DNA from: Bradyrhizobium jicamae
GTDB lineage: Bacteria; Pseudomonadota; Alphaproteobacteria; Rhizobiales; Xanthobacteraceae
Assembly: GCF_001440395.1 (NCBI RefSeq)
Contig: NZ_LLXZ01000205.1
Coordinates: 528-49,587 of the forward strand
Reading direction: 5' to 3'
DNA: 49,060 bases
A model generated the notes under the pieces. The model was not told where the DNA came from. It worked only from the letters and a program-made list of their open reading frames with translations, and did not search any database. The position numbers and the translations under genes were made by a program. This document shows positions 25,354-33,212 of this stretch, piece after piece; position 1 is the first letter of the stretch, and each line of letters opens with the position of its first letter.

Positions 25354-25875
25354 TCACCGCCCAGTGATGGTGGGCCACATCCTGCGCAAAACCCCGTCCT
25401 TGATCACATGGTGATGAAAAAGCGCGGCTACAGAATGAAGCAGCGCCACGGCGACAATGATGTTTGCGAGAAATCCGTGCAATGCATTGACGCTGCGCAA
25501 GAATTCGTCACCGCCGAACTTCGGAAAGTGCCAGAGGTTGAACAGCGGAAAACCATGCGCAAACACGTCGGTGATGCCCAGTGCAACCATGATCAGCAGC
25601 AGCAGATCGAGCAGCCGGTGCATCGCCACGGCAGTCAAGTGAATGAGGCCGCGGTCAAGCGGAGCCAATCTACGGCTGCGTGTGGCGCGCCACAGCATCT
25701 CCAAGACCACCGCGCTGGCGAACGCAAATCCGAACACGACATGCACGGACCAGATGTCGACCCGAAGCGAGCCACGTGGCAGAAAATTGGTCGTCCTGCC
25801 GATCAGAAACCGGATTGTAACGAGAATTGCGATCACCCAGTGCAGCGTGATCGTCGTGCTATCATAGACTTCCAC
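25354..25875 (-). CDS. Cytochrome b561 family protein
   Basis: A 173-residue membrane di-haem cytochrome b of the bacterial b561 type. Four hydrophobic helices are present, with candidate haem histidines in TLHWVIA (His12), DIWSVHVVFG, AMHRLLDLLLL, NALHGFLANI and the terminal ALLHSVAALFHHHVIKDG. It should pass electrons from quinol or another donor in the inner membrane. The GTG at 25875 gives the family N-terminus; the frame also extends to an ATG at 25950, which would overlap the upstream enzyme gene. It is 32 bases downstream of the isocitrate-lyase-family gene on the same strand, so it is probably cotranscribed. Confidence 0.88.
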   Translation of the reverse strand: MEVYDSTTITLHWVIAILVTIRFLIGRTTNFLPRGSLRVDIWSVHVVFGFAFASAVVLEMLWRATRSRRLAPLDRGLIHLTAVAMHRLLDLLLLIMVALGITDVFAHGFPLFNLWHFPKFGGDEFLRSVNALHGFLANIIVAVALLHSVAALFHHHVIKDGVLRRMWPTITGR

Positions 25876-25907
25876 TGTATTTTCAGAGCGATCGGACACG
25901 TCGCTGC

Positions 25908-26789
25908 TCAACCCGCTTCCAGTGAGGCGTACTTCTTCTCGAAATCCCACACCTCCTGAAAGCCAATCAGCGAGCTGAACTCGTTGAAGTCATAGAGCGG
26001 CGCCTGCACCGGCTTGTCATCAACCAGCGAACCGTAGACATTGTTCAGCGCATAAGCGGCGGCGAGCAGGCCTGCCGTCGGATAAATCGCCATCCGGTAA
26101 CCGATTTCCCTAAGTTTATCCTGGCTGAGGATGGGGGTTCGGCCCCCGTGAAGCTGGTTTGAGACCAGCGGCACGTCCAGGGCTGATCCGATCTTTCGCA
26201 TCTCTGCTTCCGATTCCGGACTCTCGATGAAAATAATATCGGCGCCGGCTTTGGCATACGCTTCGCCACGACGGATCGCTTCGTCGAGCCCGAGCGGCGT
26301 GCGGGCATCGGTGCGCGCGATGATCAGAAAGTCTCTTGACGAGCGTGCATCGTTTGCAACCATCAGCTTGTTGATCATTTCCTTGACGGGGATCACGTGC
26401 CGGTTCGGCGTGTGACCGCATTTCTTGGGGCTTTGCTGATCTTCGAGCTGGATCGCTGCGGCCCCCGCCTTCTCGTAGCCGCGAACCGTATGATGAACGT
26501 TCAGCAGGCCGCCGTAACCGGTATCGCCATCGGCGATCAGCGGCTTGTGCACGGTTTGGGCGATAGCCTGCACGCGATCGAGCATCTGTGAGTAAGTCGC
26601 CAGGCCGGCATCGGGCAGTCCGAGATAGGACGCCACGGCTCCATAGCCTGTCATGTAAAGCGCGTCGGCTCTGGTGCGATCGGCGAGCTTGGCGGAGACC
26701 AAGTCGAAGACCCCGGGACAGGTCACAAACGGCTTTTCCTCGATCAATGTTCTCAGGGTACGGGAAATCATCGTCATCTCCTGACTCAT
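25908..26789 (-). CDS. Isocitrate lyase/PEP mutase superfamily protein
   Basis: A 293-residue soluble TIM-barrel enzyme. Family motifs are LADRTRADALYMTGYG, the Mg-binding DGDTGYGG and the loop SPKKCGH with the catalytic Cys that is diagnostic for lyases of this superfamily. The length fits 2-methylisocitrate lyase, oxaloacetate decarboxylase or carboxyvinyl-carboxyphosphonate mutase relatives, and I cannot choose among them. The ATG at 26789 follows a strong ggggggct site; the upstream frame extension is unlikely. The downstream cytochrome b561 may be in the same transcript, though no functional link is evident. Confidence 0.9.
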   Translation of the reverse strand: MSQEMTMISRTLRTLIEEKPFVTCPGVFDLVSAKLADRTRADALYMTGYGAVASYLGLPDAGLATYSQMLDRVQAIAQTVHKPLIADGDTGYGGLLNVHHTVRGYEKAGAAAIQLEDQQSPKKCGHTPNRHVIPVKEMINKLMVANDARSSRDFLIIARTDARTPLGLDEAIRRGEAYAKAGADIIFIESPESEAEMRKIGSALDVPLVSNQLHGGRTPILSQDKLREIGYRMAIYPTAGLLAAAYALNNVYGSLVDDKPVQAPLYDFNEFSSLIGFQEVWDFEKKYASLEAG

Positions 26790-27082
26790 TTTGAGCCCCC
26801 CTGCGCGGCAAATCGTGAGCAAGTTGATGCTTCACCGTCCCTTTGTCCGGTCGGGCTTCGTGCTGGAGCCAATTCGGCGCTCCCCAACATGTAGGCGTGG
26901 GAGAGCCTCATCCCAATTAAATACAAATTCATTCGCGGGTTCGGCCGATCACGTATGGCTGATGGCACGCCAACGCATCTGCACCGACGAGGCCAGCAAG
27001 CAGAATGAATTTTTTTATAATCGATTTCATCAGCATCGGGCCCCATCTCAGAATTGGACAGGGCCTGAGATGGACTACGATC

Positions 27083-27361
27083 ATGAGAACAATTCAGAAA
27101 GTTGCGATTGCCTCGACAATCGCTTTCTCCGCACTTGCCTTCTTCCCGATGACGGCTTCCACGGCGCAGGCCGGACCGATTGTGCCGTTGGACCATTATT
27201 GCTTGTCTTATGACTATGGTGGCACCGACTGCAGTTTTACAAGCTATGCGCAGTGTCAGGCTACTGCATCGGGACTCGCAGCCGAATGCTACGGCAAGAC
27301 CATTCGTGATGACGAGCACCAACGCCCTTGGGACGCCGGCCACGATCGCTCCCTGCGGTGA
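27083..27361 (+). CDS. Small secreted DUF3551 family protein
   Basis: A 92-residue secreted protein. The signal peptide (VAIASTIAFSALAFFPMTAS, cleavage around AQAG) leads to a mature domain of about 60 residues with four cysteines in the pattern CLSYDYGGTDCSFTSYAQC and then AECYG. That spacing is typical of the DUF3551 proteins abundant in Bradyrhizobium, which have no known function. The ATG at 27083 is chosen because it gives the signal peptide. The preceding AT-rich stretch suggests its own promoter. It stands alone. Confidence 0.85.
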   Translation: MRTIQKVAIASTIAFSALAFFPMTASTAQAGPIVPLDHYCLSYDYGGTDCSFTSYAQCQATASGLAAECYGKTIRDDEHQRPWDAGHDRSLR

Positions 27362-27520
27362 ATCAGAGGCGAAGTGTTCGCTTTCAATCGTGCCGTCCGG
27401 GCAAGCAATCTCCACCCTGAAGCCAGGGCCCCCGGCCCTGGTGCGAGATTTACTTCGGTTCCGCTCTTAGGGACGCAGCAGACATCCGCGCCCACTGACT
27501 ACGGCGAGATTTATGAGCGA

Positions 27521-27625
27521 GTAGCCCCGGATGAGCGCAGCTAGCGTAGGGCGGATTAGCCGAAGGCGTAATCCGCCATTCCAAGTGACCAAGTCGGCGG
27601 GTTACGCTTCGCTAACCCGCCCTAC
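27521..27625. repeat. Composite palindromic repeat (half of family B plus full family A)
   Basis: GTAGCCCCGGATGAGCGCAG at 27521-27540 is a half-site of the gtagcccggatgagc family (B). It is followed by a complete family A element at 27546-27625: GTAGGGCGGATTAGCC..GGCGTAATCCGCC forms the first hairpin and GGCGGGTTACGC..GCTAACCCGCCCTAC the second. Together they fill most of the 348-base gap between the DUF3551 gene and the next secreted protein. The rest of that gap shows nothing else. Confidence 0.8.
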
Positions 27626-27709
27626 TGCCTAGCGGACCAAATCGAATCAAACTGCCGCGTAAACACGCAGCTATAATCACGCTGAAAATAATCCGAAGGT
27701 GGAAACCCA

Positions 27710-28405
27710 ATGAGACGCCTCATCCTGGCTTCGCTCGCACTTCTCGCATGGAGCCTTCTCCAGGCCTCGCCCGCATCCGCCCAGCTCAAGGGCAACCCCG
27801 ACAACGCATGCCGGAACGGATATTTTCCACGCGAGAGCACGAACTACAGGCTGGCGAAGATCAAGGGCGCGGCCGGCGACAGGATCTATTTCCACGGCGA
27901 TGACAACGAGCGCTGCCCGGACGATGCGGCCTGTCGTCTGAAAACCTATGTCATACCCAACGATGAAGTCATTGTTTCGCGGACGCTGGGCAAGTTCGCA
28001 TGCAGCTGGTTTCAACCTCGCAAGGGCACCGAGACGGTCGGCTGGATCGAGACCGACCGGCTTGCGTGGCAGGACGACATACGACCACCGGAGATGCGGG
28101 ATTGGCTCGGCGAATGGCGCGCCTACGACAATCTCATTCGCATCTCGAAATCGAAAGAGGCAGGCGGGCTCGCCATCAAGGGCGAGGCCACATGGGGTTC
28201 GGGCAGCCGCACCCATACCGGCGAACTCGATTACGACGCAAAACCTTCTTCCGATAAAATGAAGTTCGGCGACGGGACGGACGAACTCGACTGCCAGGTC
28301 ACGATGCAGCTCGTCGGCAAGTACCTGGTCGTCGGCGACAACCTCCATTGCGGCGGCGCGAACGTGTCGTTCTCAGGGGTCTACCAACGGAGATCGAAGC
28401 GATAG
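27710..28405 (+). CDS. Hypothetical secreted protein with SH3-like region
   Basis: A 231-residue secreted protein with a signal peptide (LILASLALLAWSLLQASPAS, cleavage after ASAQ). Residues about 45-120 look like a bacterial SH3 fold (AAGDRIYFHGDD, YVIPNDEVIVSR, ETVGWIETDRL), with an extra Cys pair (CPDDAAC). The C-terminal half, LGEWRAYDNLIRISKSK to SGVYQRRSKR, looks like a small beta-barrel. The periplasmic role is unknown. The start ATG at 27710 has a gaaggtgg site eight bases upstream. It lies between two palindromic repeats and appears to be a single-gene unit. Confidence 0.8.
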   Translation: MRRLILASLALLAWSLLQASPASAQLKGNPDNACRNGYFPRESTNYRLAKIKGAAGDRIYFHGDDNERCPDDAACRLKTYVIPNDEVIVSRTLGKFACSWFQPRKGTETVGWIETDRLAWQDDIRPPEMRDWLGEWRAYDNLIRISKSKEAGGLAIKGEATWGSGSRTHTGELDYDAKPSSDKMKFGDGTDELDCQVTMQLVGKYLVVGDNLHCGGANVSFSGVYQRRSKR

Positions 28406-28460
28406 AGCCGTGCCGGTGGGCTTTGGGGGAAACACCAAGCCATGATGCACGAGCAAGCAA

Positions 28461-28546
28461 GTAGCCCGCATGAGCACCGCGATCTGCGGGGCTGTTCTGC
28501 CGACTATTGCTGCCGCCCCGCATGTCGCTTCGCTCATGCGGGCTAC
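28461..28546. repeat. Palindromic repeat, family B variant (gtagcccgcatgagc)
   Basis: GTAGCCCGCATGAGC and GCTCATGCGGGCTAC are perfect inverted ends around an inner CCGCGATCTGCGGGG..CCCCGCATGTCGC region. This is the family B layout with CGCATG in place of CGGATG. It lies between the secreted protein and the convergent lipoprotein gene. Confidence 0.75.
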
Positions 28547-28609
28547 GCGCTGCCATCGATGCACCCGCCCCGACCGTCATCCGTTCCAGTCCCGCGGGAG
28601 GGATCGGAA

Positions 28610-29044
28610 TCAGGGGCCGACGTATCTGAGGCGGCTGACGTCGGATTGTCCCTGCTCGGGGAATTCGAGCGTCGGCGTGACATGGCCGACGAGTATGCCG
28701 GGCGTCACTCTCGTCTTGATGTACTTCGTCTCGCCCGCGGCCAACTGGAACGTAACCGCGTTTTCGACCTCGGTTGCCGTTGTCACGGCGTATCTCCCCG
28801 GGGGGCGGTCGACATAAGAGAACCCGCCGGGCACAGATCTGCCGACGACCTGGTTGTTCATCCGAATCTCGGGCTGAATAGCCGCCCCAGTCAATTCGGA
28901 CGGCCGGGTGAAGTAGACACGGCCCAAACCCGCCTTCAATGCCGGGATTTGAACCGGCGCTTCATCGATGCCGCGTGGACTCGCACAACTGGCCAGCAAA
29001 AATCCGGCAACCACAAGGGGCAGCGCCCCGACCTTCGACCCCAT
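28610..29044 (-). CDS. DUF2846 family lipoprotein
   Basis: A 144-residue lipoprotein. The signal peptide ends in a lipobox (GFLLASCASP, Cys near residue 19). The mature domain has the DUF2846 pattern: GRVYFTRPSELTGAAIQPEI, a surface turn (RSVPGGFSYVDRPPGRYAV) and FQLAAGETKYIKTRV. It should be anchored in the outer or inner membrane facing the periplasm; its function is unknown. The ATG at 29044 gives the signal peptide directly; the frame upstream to 29152 is not needed. It is transcribed toward the SH3-like gene. Confidence 0.85.
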   Translation of the reverse strand: MGSKVGALPLVVAGFLLASCASPRGIDEAPVQIPALKAGLGRVYFTRPSELTGAAIQPEIRMNNQVVGRSVPGGFSYVDRPPGRYAVTTATEVENAVTFQLAAGETKYIKTRVTPGILVGHVTPTLEFPEQGQSDVSRLRYVGP

Positions 29045-29328
29045 ATGCCCCGTCTCGATATTGAAAGTGCCCAATTCCCAAATCGACGGCAAACAACAAA
29101 CGGCAGGTAACTGCCGTGTTTGTTTCCTCGCCCCACGCACTCCATTAGGCATACACCCTTCGATTGTGCAACGTTTTTCGTTCCGCGCGATATCAGCGAC
29201 TGCGCGCGAGCAAATCGCTCTCGACGTTGATGAAGGAGTGCCTCAAAATTCTGACGATGGTCCGCCATGGGCCAAGGCAATGATCAAGCCGATGGACGCG
29301 TGTGCAAGGAAGCGCGTCGTTAGCAAGC

Positions 29329-29408
29329 GTAGGGCGGATTAGCCGAAGGCGTAATCCGCCATTCAGAGTGGCGAAGTCGGCGGGTTACGCTTCGCTAACC
29401 CGCCCTAC
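29329..29408. repeat. Palindromic repeat, family A copy 2
   Basis: Same layout as the copy at 27546: GTAGGGCGGATTAGCCGAAG..ATCCGCC, a 19-base variable centre, then GGCGGGTTACGCTTCGCTAA..CCGCCCTAC. It lies in the 537-base gap between the lipoprotein and the CREST hydrolase genes. The remainder of that gap holds only the palindromic operator candidates at 29517-29563. Confidence 0.85.
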
Positions 29409-29516
29409 TCGCTGTCACCGCAATTCCCCATCGTGCACGCGAAGAGGTCGCCCCGGCCGTAGCGACGACAAGGCCGGCCATCCCCGGATAGCCAAAACGC
29501 CCATCGAAAATTCCTA

Positions 29517-29563
29517 TTGAACATTGTTCATTTTCGGATTACTAATATTTGAGCAATGCTCAA
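29517..29563 (+). promoter_or_regulatory. Two phased palindromes around a promoter-like TACTAATAT
   Basis: TTGAACATTGTTCAT (29517-29531) and TTGAGCAATGCTCAA (29549-29563) share the pattern TTGARC-AWT-GYTCAA. They start 32 bases apart, about three helical turns, and flank TACTAATATT. The second ends 18 bases before the ATG of the CREST hydrolase. The 15-base palindrome form is common for TetR-type repressors, but no such regulator gene is in the window. Confidence 0.55.
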
Positions 29564-29581
29564 GGACTGGAGAATCCGACC

Positions 29582-30412
29582 ATGCCCCCCGCCCCCGCCA
29601 TGGACGCCTCGATCCGCCCGGGCCACCCCGTGGCCCCATGGATCAAGCACGCTCCGACGATCATCACCGTCGGCGCGATCGTGATCCTGGCGGCGCACGG
29701 ACGCATTGCGCAGCCGGCGCATTACCACGACTTCGCCGACCACTCGGCAGCCTTCGGCATTCCCCACGCAGCCGATGTGCTTTCCAACGCGGGGTTCGCG
29801 CTGGTCGCGATCTGGGGCTGGCTGACCTTGCGGCCGCGACGCGCCAGCGAGCAGTTGCGCGCCGGATGGCCCGGCTACAGGCTGTTCCTGATCGGACTGT
29901 TCCTGACCGCTTTCGGGTCCGCGTTCTATCATCTCGCCCCCGACAATATCAGGCTGATCTGGGACAGGCTGCCGATCGCGCTGGTTTGCGCCGGCCTGCT
30001 CGCCGGCGTCCGCGGAGATATCAAGGGCGGATCGAAGACCGAAATCGAGGTGATCGTGCTCGCCCTTTACGCCGTCGCCAGCGTCGCATGGTGGGCCGTC
30101 ACCGAGAGGAACGGCGCGGGTGACCTGCGGCCGTATCTGCTGTTGCAGGGACTGCCGCTCATCCTCATCCCGCTATGGCAAGCGATCTATCGCGCCCCGC
30201 GCACCGATCGCATCGCTTTCGCCGCCGCAATGGCGCTGTACATCCTGGCCAAGGCCGCCGAGGTGCTCGACCACGAGATCGCGACCGCTTTCGGCTTCGT
30301 CACCGGACACACGTTGAAACACCTGATCGCGACGGCAGCCACGGCCGCCGTGGTCTGGGGATTGACCCGACGCTTTTCGCATGACGCTCACGCTGCGCGT
30401 CGGGTGGATTAG
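29582..30412 (+). CDS. CREST/ceramidase-like membrane hydrolase
   Basis: A 276-residue inner-membrane protein with seven likely helices. The metal-site pattern of the alkaline ceramidase/CREST superfamily is visible: Ser-x3-His in FGSAFYHLAPD, an Asp in IWDRLPIALV at the next helix, and His-x3-His in GHTLKHLIA near the C-terminus. This predicts a zinc-dependent amide hydrolase acting on a lipid. Whether the substrate is a ceramide-like lipid in this bacterium is unknown. The ATG at 29582 directly follows the second palindrome of a putative operator, so the gene is probably repressed by a TetR-type factor encoded elsewhere. Confidence 0.75.
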   Translation: MPPAPAMDASIRPGHPVAPWIKHAPTIITVGAIVILAAHGRIAQPAHYHDFADHSAAFGIPHAADVLSNAGFALVAIWGWLTLRPRRASEQLRAGWPGYRLFLIGLFLTAFGSAFYHLAPDNIRLIWDRLPIALVCAGLLAGVRGDIKGGSKTEIEVIVLALYAVASVAWWAVTERNGAGDLRPYLLLQGLPLILIPLWQAIYRAPRTDRIAFAAAMALYILAKAAEVLDHEIATAFGFVTGHTLKHLIATAATAAVVWGLTRRFSHDAHAARRVD

Positions 30413-30692
30413 TCGACCTGTCCGCCGTAGTTCAGCGAGCAAGCGAGGGCGCCCTACTCGCTCATCTGAGCTGCGCTCGCTCTGGTTGTGGATCTAGAAA
30501 ATCTCTTTTCACGGCTGCACCCTTAAGATGCCCTCGCTGTCTTGACGCAGACCCTCAAGGCACGGCAGGTGTGGCAGCCGGCACACACTCGATCTTTAGC
30601 GCGTCGTCATCAGCGAAAGCGCCGCATTGATCACAGACTTGCCGCAAATGGGTGTGGAACTTTCACGGGGACAATTAGCCGAGTATCAATCC

Positions 30693-31508
30693 ATGCGTTT
30701 GTCAGCTCTTTCGACGGCCGTCGCCGAGTGCGCCGGCGTGCTTTGCTGCGTCTTGTTTATGGGATTAAGCGCTCCGGCGCTCGCGCAGACTTCGGTCACG
30801 GACAATCCGGGCTCGAACGCCGCGCAGGCCTCACCGCCCGCAGAGGAAAAGCCGGCGGCGGCTTCCGAAGAGAAACCGCCTGCCGCGGACGACAAGCCCG
30901 CCATCGCGGAGCAGAAGCCGGCGCCTGCGGAAGAGAAGCCAGCCATCGCGCAGGACAAGCCCGCGGCGGTCGAGGAGAAGGCAGCTGCCGTGGACGACAA
31001 GCCTGCCGTCGTCGAGCAGAAGCCGGCGCCTGCGGAGGAGAAGCCGGCCATCGCGCAGGACAAGCCCGCAGCCGTCGAGGAGAAGGCCGCTGCCGTGGAC
31101 GACAAGCCTGCCATCGTCGAGCAGAAGCCGGCGCCTGCGGAGGAGAAGCCAGCGGTCGCGCAGGACAAGCCCGCCGCCGTCCAGGAGAAGTCGGCTGCCG
31201 TGGACGACAAGACCGGCACCATCGAGCCGAAGCCGACCGTCCCGGCCGCGAAGCCTGCGATTGTCGAGCAGAAGAAACCGGCGCTTGCGCGAACGAAGCC
31301 CGCCTTGAAGCAGACGCCTGTCGCCGGGCCATCAAAACTCGCTGTCCGCAGCGAAGGGACATCGCCTGGTAAACAGGGGCAACCGGCCAGGGCAACCCAC
31401 AAGCCGCGCGAGCGGACCCTGGTCATGCTCTGCACCCGCTTCCGCACCTACAATGCGACGTCCGGCACTTACCGCGGCTACGACGGCAAGACGCATACCT
31501 GCCGATAG
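30693..31508 (+). CDS. BA14K family secreted protein with 35-residue tandem repeats
   Basis: A 271-residue secreted protein. After a signal peptide (ECAGVLCCVLFMGLSAPALA, cleavage after LAQ) comes a long Ala/Pro/Glu/Lys-rich domain with three near-identical 35-residue units starting at codons 66, 101 and 136 (DDKPA.VEQKPAPAEEKPA type) and a decayed fourth. The C-terminal 30 residues form a BA14K-like domain (VMLCTRFRTYNATSGTYRGY, then DGKTHTC). The repeat domain is like a charged Pro-rich spacer that could cross the cell wall. The ATG at 30693 is chosen for the signal peptide; there is no clear ribosome site. It resembles the protein at 9171 only in the C-terminal domain. Confidence 0.82.
   Translation: MRLSALSTAVAECAGVLCCVLFMGLSAPALAQTSVTDNPGSNAAQASPPAEEKPAAASEEKPPAADDKPAIAEQKPAPAEEKPAIAQDKPAAVEEKAAAVDDKPAVVEQKPAPAEEKPAIAQDKPAAVEEKAAAVDDKPAIVEQKPAPAEEKPAVAQDKPAAVQEKSAAVDDKTGTIEPKPTVPAAKPAIVEQKKPALARTKPALKQTPVAGPSKLAVRSEGTSPGKQGQPARATHKPRERTLVMLCTRFRTYNATSGTYRGYDGKTHTCR
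30888..31202 (+). repeat. Three tandem 105-base units inside the BA14K gene
   Basis: Units start at 30888, 30993 and 31098, each beginning GACGACAAG and coding 35 residues. A fourth start at 31203 diverges after three codons. High identity at DNA level suggests recent unequal crossover, so copy number may vary between strains. Confidence 0.85.
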
Positions 31509-31543
31509 GCGAACGCGGGCGCAGCTAGCGCGCGATGAGCAGC

Positions 31544-31622
31544 GTAGGGCGGATTAGCCGAAGGCGTAATCCGCCATTCCAAGCAATCATTCGGCGGGTT
31601 ACGCTTCGCTAACCCGCCCTAC
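31544..31622. repeat. Palindromic repeat, family A copy 3
   Basis: GTAGGGCGGATTAGCCGAAG..ATCCGCC and GGCGGGTTACGC..CCGCCCTAC arms with a short variable centre. It lies between the BA14K gene and the convergent TctC gene. Confidence 0.85.
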
Positions 31623-31671
31623 GCGCTACTTTGCATGGGGTTGTTTTCGCGATTTTGTGTCTGGGCCCGTC

Positions 31672-32682
31672 TTACTTCGCCAGCCCGAGCGACTTCAGCG
31701 CCTTGCCGTTGTCCTCGTTATCAACCTTCATGAACTCGCCGAACTTCGCCGAGTCCAGATAGATCATGTCGAAGCCGCGCCGGTTCATGAACTCCTTGAA
31801 CTCCGCGCTGTCCCAGGCCTTCTTGATCGCGGTCTCGTACTGCGCGGCGATCTCCTTCGGCAGGCCCTTGGGCGCCGCAAAGCCGCGCCACACCCCCTTG
31901 TGCACCTTGTGACCCGTCGCCTCCTCGGTGGTCGGCACATCAGGGAAGTTTGGCGCGCGCGTCGGCGAGAAGAACACGAGGCTGCGGATGCGCCCCGCCT
32001 TGATCAGCGCCTCGGCTTCCGGCATCGAGCACGCGACGAAGTCGACGCCGCCGGCCGCGAGATCGGTCAGCGCGGTCGCCGCACCCGTGGACGGCACCCA
32101 GCGGATCGAGCCGGGCGAAACGCCGTCGGCCTGCATCAAACCGGCGAGCGCGACATGCCAGCTTCCGCCCTGCCCCGTTCCTGAGGCCACCACCTTGTTC
32201 GGGTTCGCCTTGATATGCGCGAACAGCTCCTTGACGTTCTTGTAAGGCGCGTCCGCCTTGACGTGGATCGCGGCGGGGTCCTGGTTGACCAGCGCGAGCG
32301 GCGTATACTTCTCGAAGGTGAGATCGGTGAGCCCCGCCCAGTGCATCAGGTTGATCTCGAGCGTGATGAGACCGAACGTGTAACCATCCGGCGCAGCAGT
32401 GGCGATCGCCTGGTGGCCGACCACGCCCGACCCGCCGGTGCGGTTCACGACGTTCACCGGCTGCTTGAGATCACGCTCCAGCATATTGGCGATCTGGCGC
32501 GCGACCGCGTCGGTGCCGCCGCCGGCGGCCCACGGCACGATCAGCGTGATCGGCCGCTCCGGGAAGGCGGCTTGCGCGCTTCCGGCGCCGAGCAGGCTTG
32601 CGGCCGCAATCGCCGCAAGCGCGAAAGTTCTGACATGGCTAAATACTTGGCTAAATACTTGGCGGACCACTTGGCGAAACAT
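31672..32682 (-). CDS. Tripartite tricarboxylate transporter substrate-binding protein (TctC/Bug), second
   Basis: A 336-residue periplasmic binding protein. The signal peptide begins unusually with MFRQVVRQVFSQVFSHV, whose QVF repeat comes from a 12-base tandem duplication at 32639-32662, and ends GAGSAQA. The mature part has family motifs ITLIVPWAAGGGTDAVARQI, PDGYTFGLITLE and the pocket region STGAATALTDLAAGGVDFVA. The start ATG at 32682 has a strong gggaggttgcga site; the longer frame to 32724 lacks one. No TctAB genes are adjacent. The ligand is presumably an organic acid, not predictable. Confidence 0.92.
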   Translation of the reverse strand: MFRQVVRQVFSQVFSHVRTFALAAIAAASLLGAGSAQAAFPERPITLIVPWAAGGGTDAVARQIANMLERDLKQPVNVVNRTGGSGVVGHQAIATAAPDGYTFGLITLEINLMHWAGLTDLTFEKYTPLALVNQDPAAIHVKADAPYKNVKELFAHIKANPNKVVASGTGQGGSWHVALAGLMQADGVSPGSIRWVPSTGAATALTDLAAGGVDFVACSMPEAEALIKAGRIRSLVFFSPTRAPNFPDVPTTEEATGHKVHKGVWRGFAAPKGLPKEIAAQYETAIKKAWDSAEFKEFMNRRGFDMIYLDSAKFGEFMKVDNEDNGKALKSLGLAK

Positions 32683-32793
32683 TCGCAACCTCCCGCTTTG
32701 TTTTTTATGCGCCGGGTGAGACACCGCGGCGTGCGCTTATGCGCTGTCACCCATTCCGGCGGCGGAAAGCTGACATGTCAAGGGAAAGCAAGC

Positions 32794-32863
32794 GCAGGCG
32801 GATTGGCCGAAGGCGTAATCCGCCATTCCAAGACCAAGGCGGCGGGTCGCTAGCCCGCCCTAC
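32794..32863. repeat. Palindromic repeat, family A copy 4, degenerate
   Basis: GCAGGCGGATTGGCCGAAGG..ATCCGCC followed by GGCGGGTCGCTAGCCCGCC..TAC. The second hairpin has lost about eight bases compared with the intact copies, so this copy looks decayed. It lies upstream of the TctC gene at 31672. Confidence 0.75.
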
Positions 32864-32878
32864 TCGCCCCTTGCCGCT

Positions 32879-33094
32879 TTATTGCAAGCCGCGCCTATGC
32901 AAGCTGATGATCACGATGCGAATGATGCAATCCGATATCGACTCGTCGTGCAGTCGCAATCTCTGCAGCCATTGCCACGTTGCCGCGTCGATCTCGATCC
33001 GCCAGTTGCCGTTCGGCAAGCGCCGTCCGGGCGGGGGTTCGAACACGCTTGCGATCAGGGCGCGGCATTCCTCGGTAATCTCGGTATCCGGCAT
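32879..33094 (-). CDS. Small hypothetical protein
   Basis: A 71-residue frame, probably a real gene: amino-acid composition is balanced (TEECRALIASVFEPPPGRRL, then NGNWRIEIDAATWQWLQRLR) and it lies in an otherwise non-coding gap. It has no signal peptide or membrane segment. The sequence suggests a short helix, a Trp-containing beta turn and a final helix (ESISDCIIRIVIISLH). No family is recognised and the ATG at 33094 has no clear ribosome site. It lies between the TctC and ROK genes on the same strand. Confidence 0.5.
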   Translation of the reverse strand: MPDTEITEECRALIASVFEPPPGRRLPNGNWRIEIDAATWQWLQRLRLHDESISDCIIRIVIISLHRRGLQ

Positions 33095-33212
33095 CGTCTG
33101 AATGGAAGGAAAGTCCTGGTACCCCCAGCGTCGCCGGCGTGTTGCCCCGATCCGGCAAGATGCACCAGTTAAATCGCGGCAATGCTGCTGACGCCGCCAG
33201 TTCCGGCATTCT

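Noticed and set aside
30888..31202. CRISPR-like array
   Set aside because: Units are contiguous 105-base repeats in frame within a protein gene, with no unique spacers.
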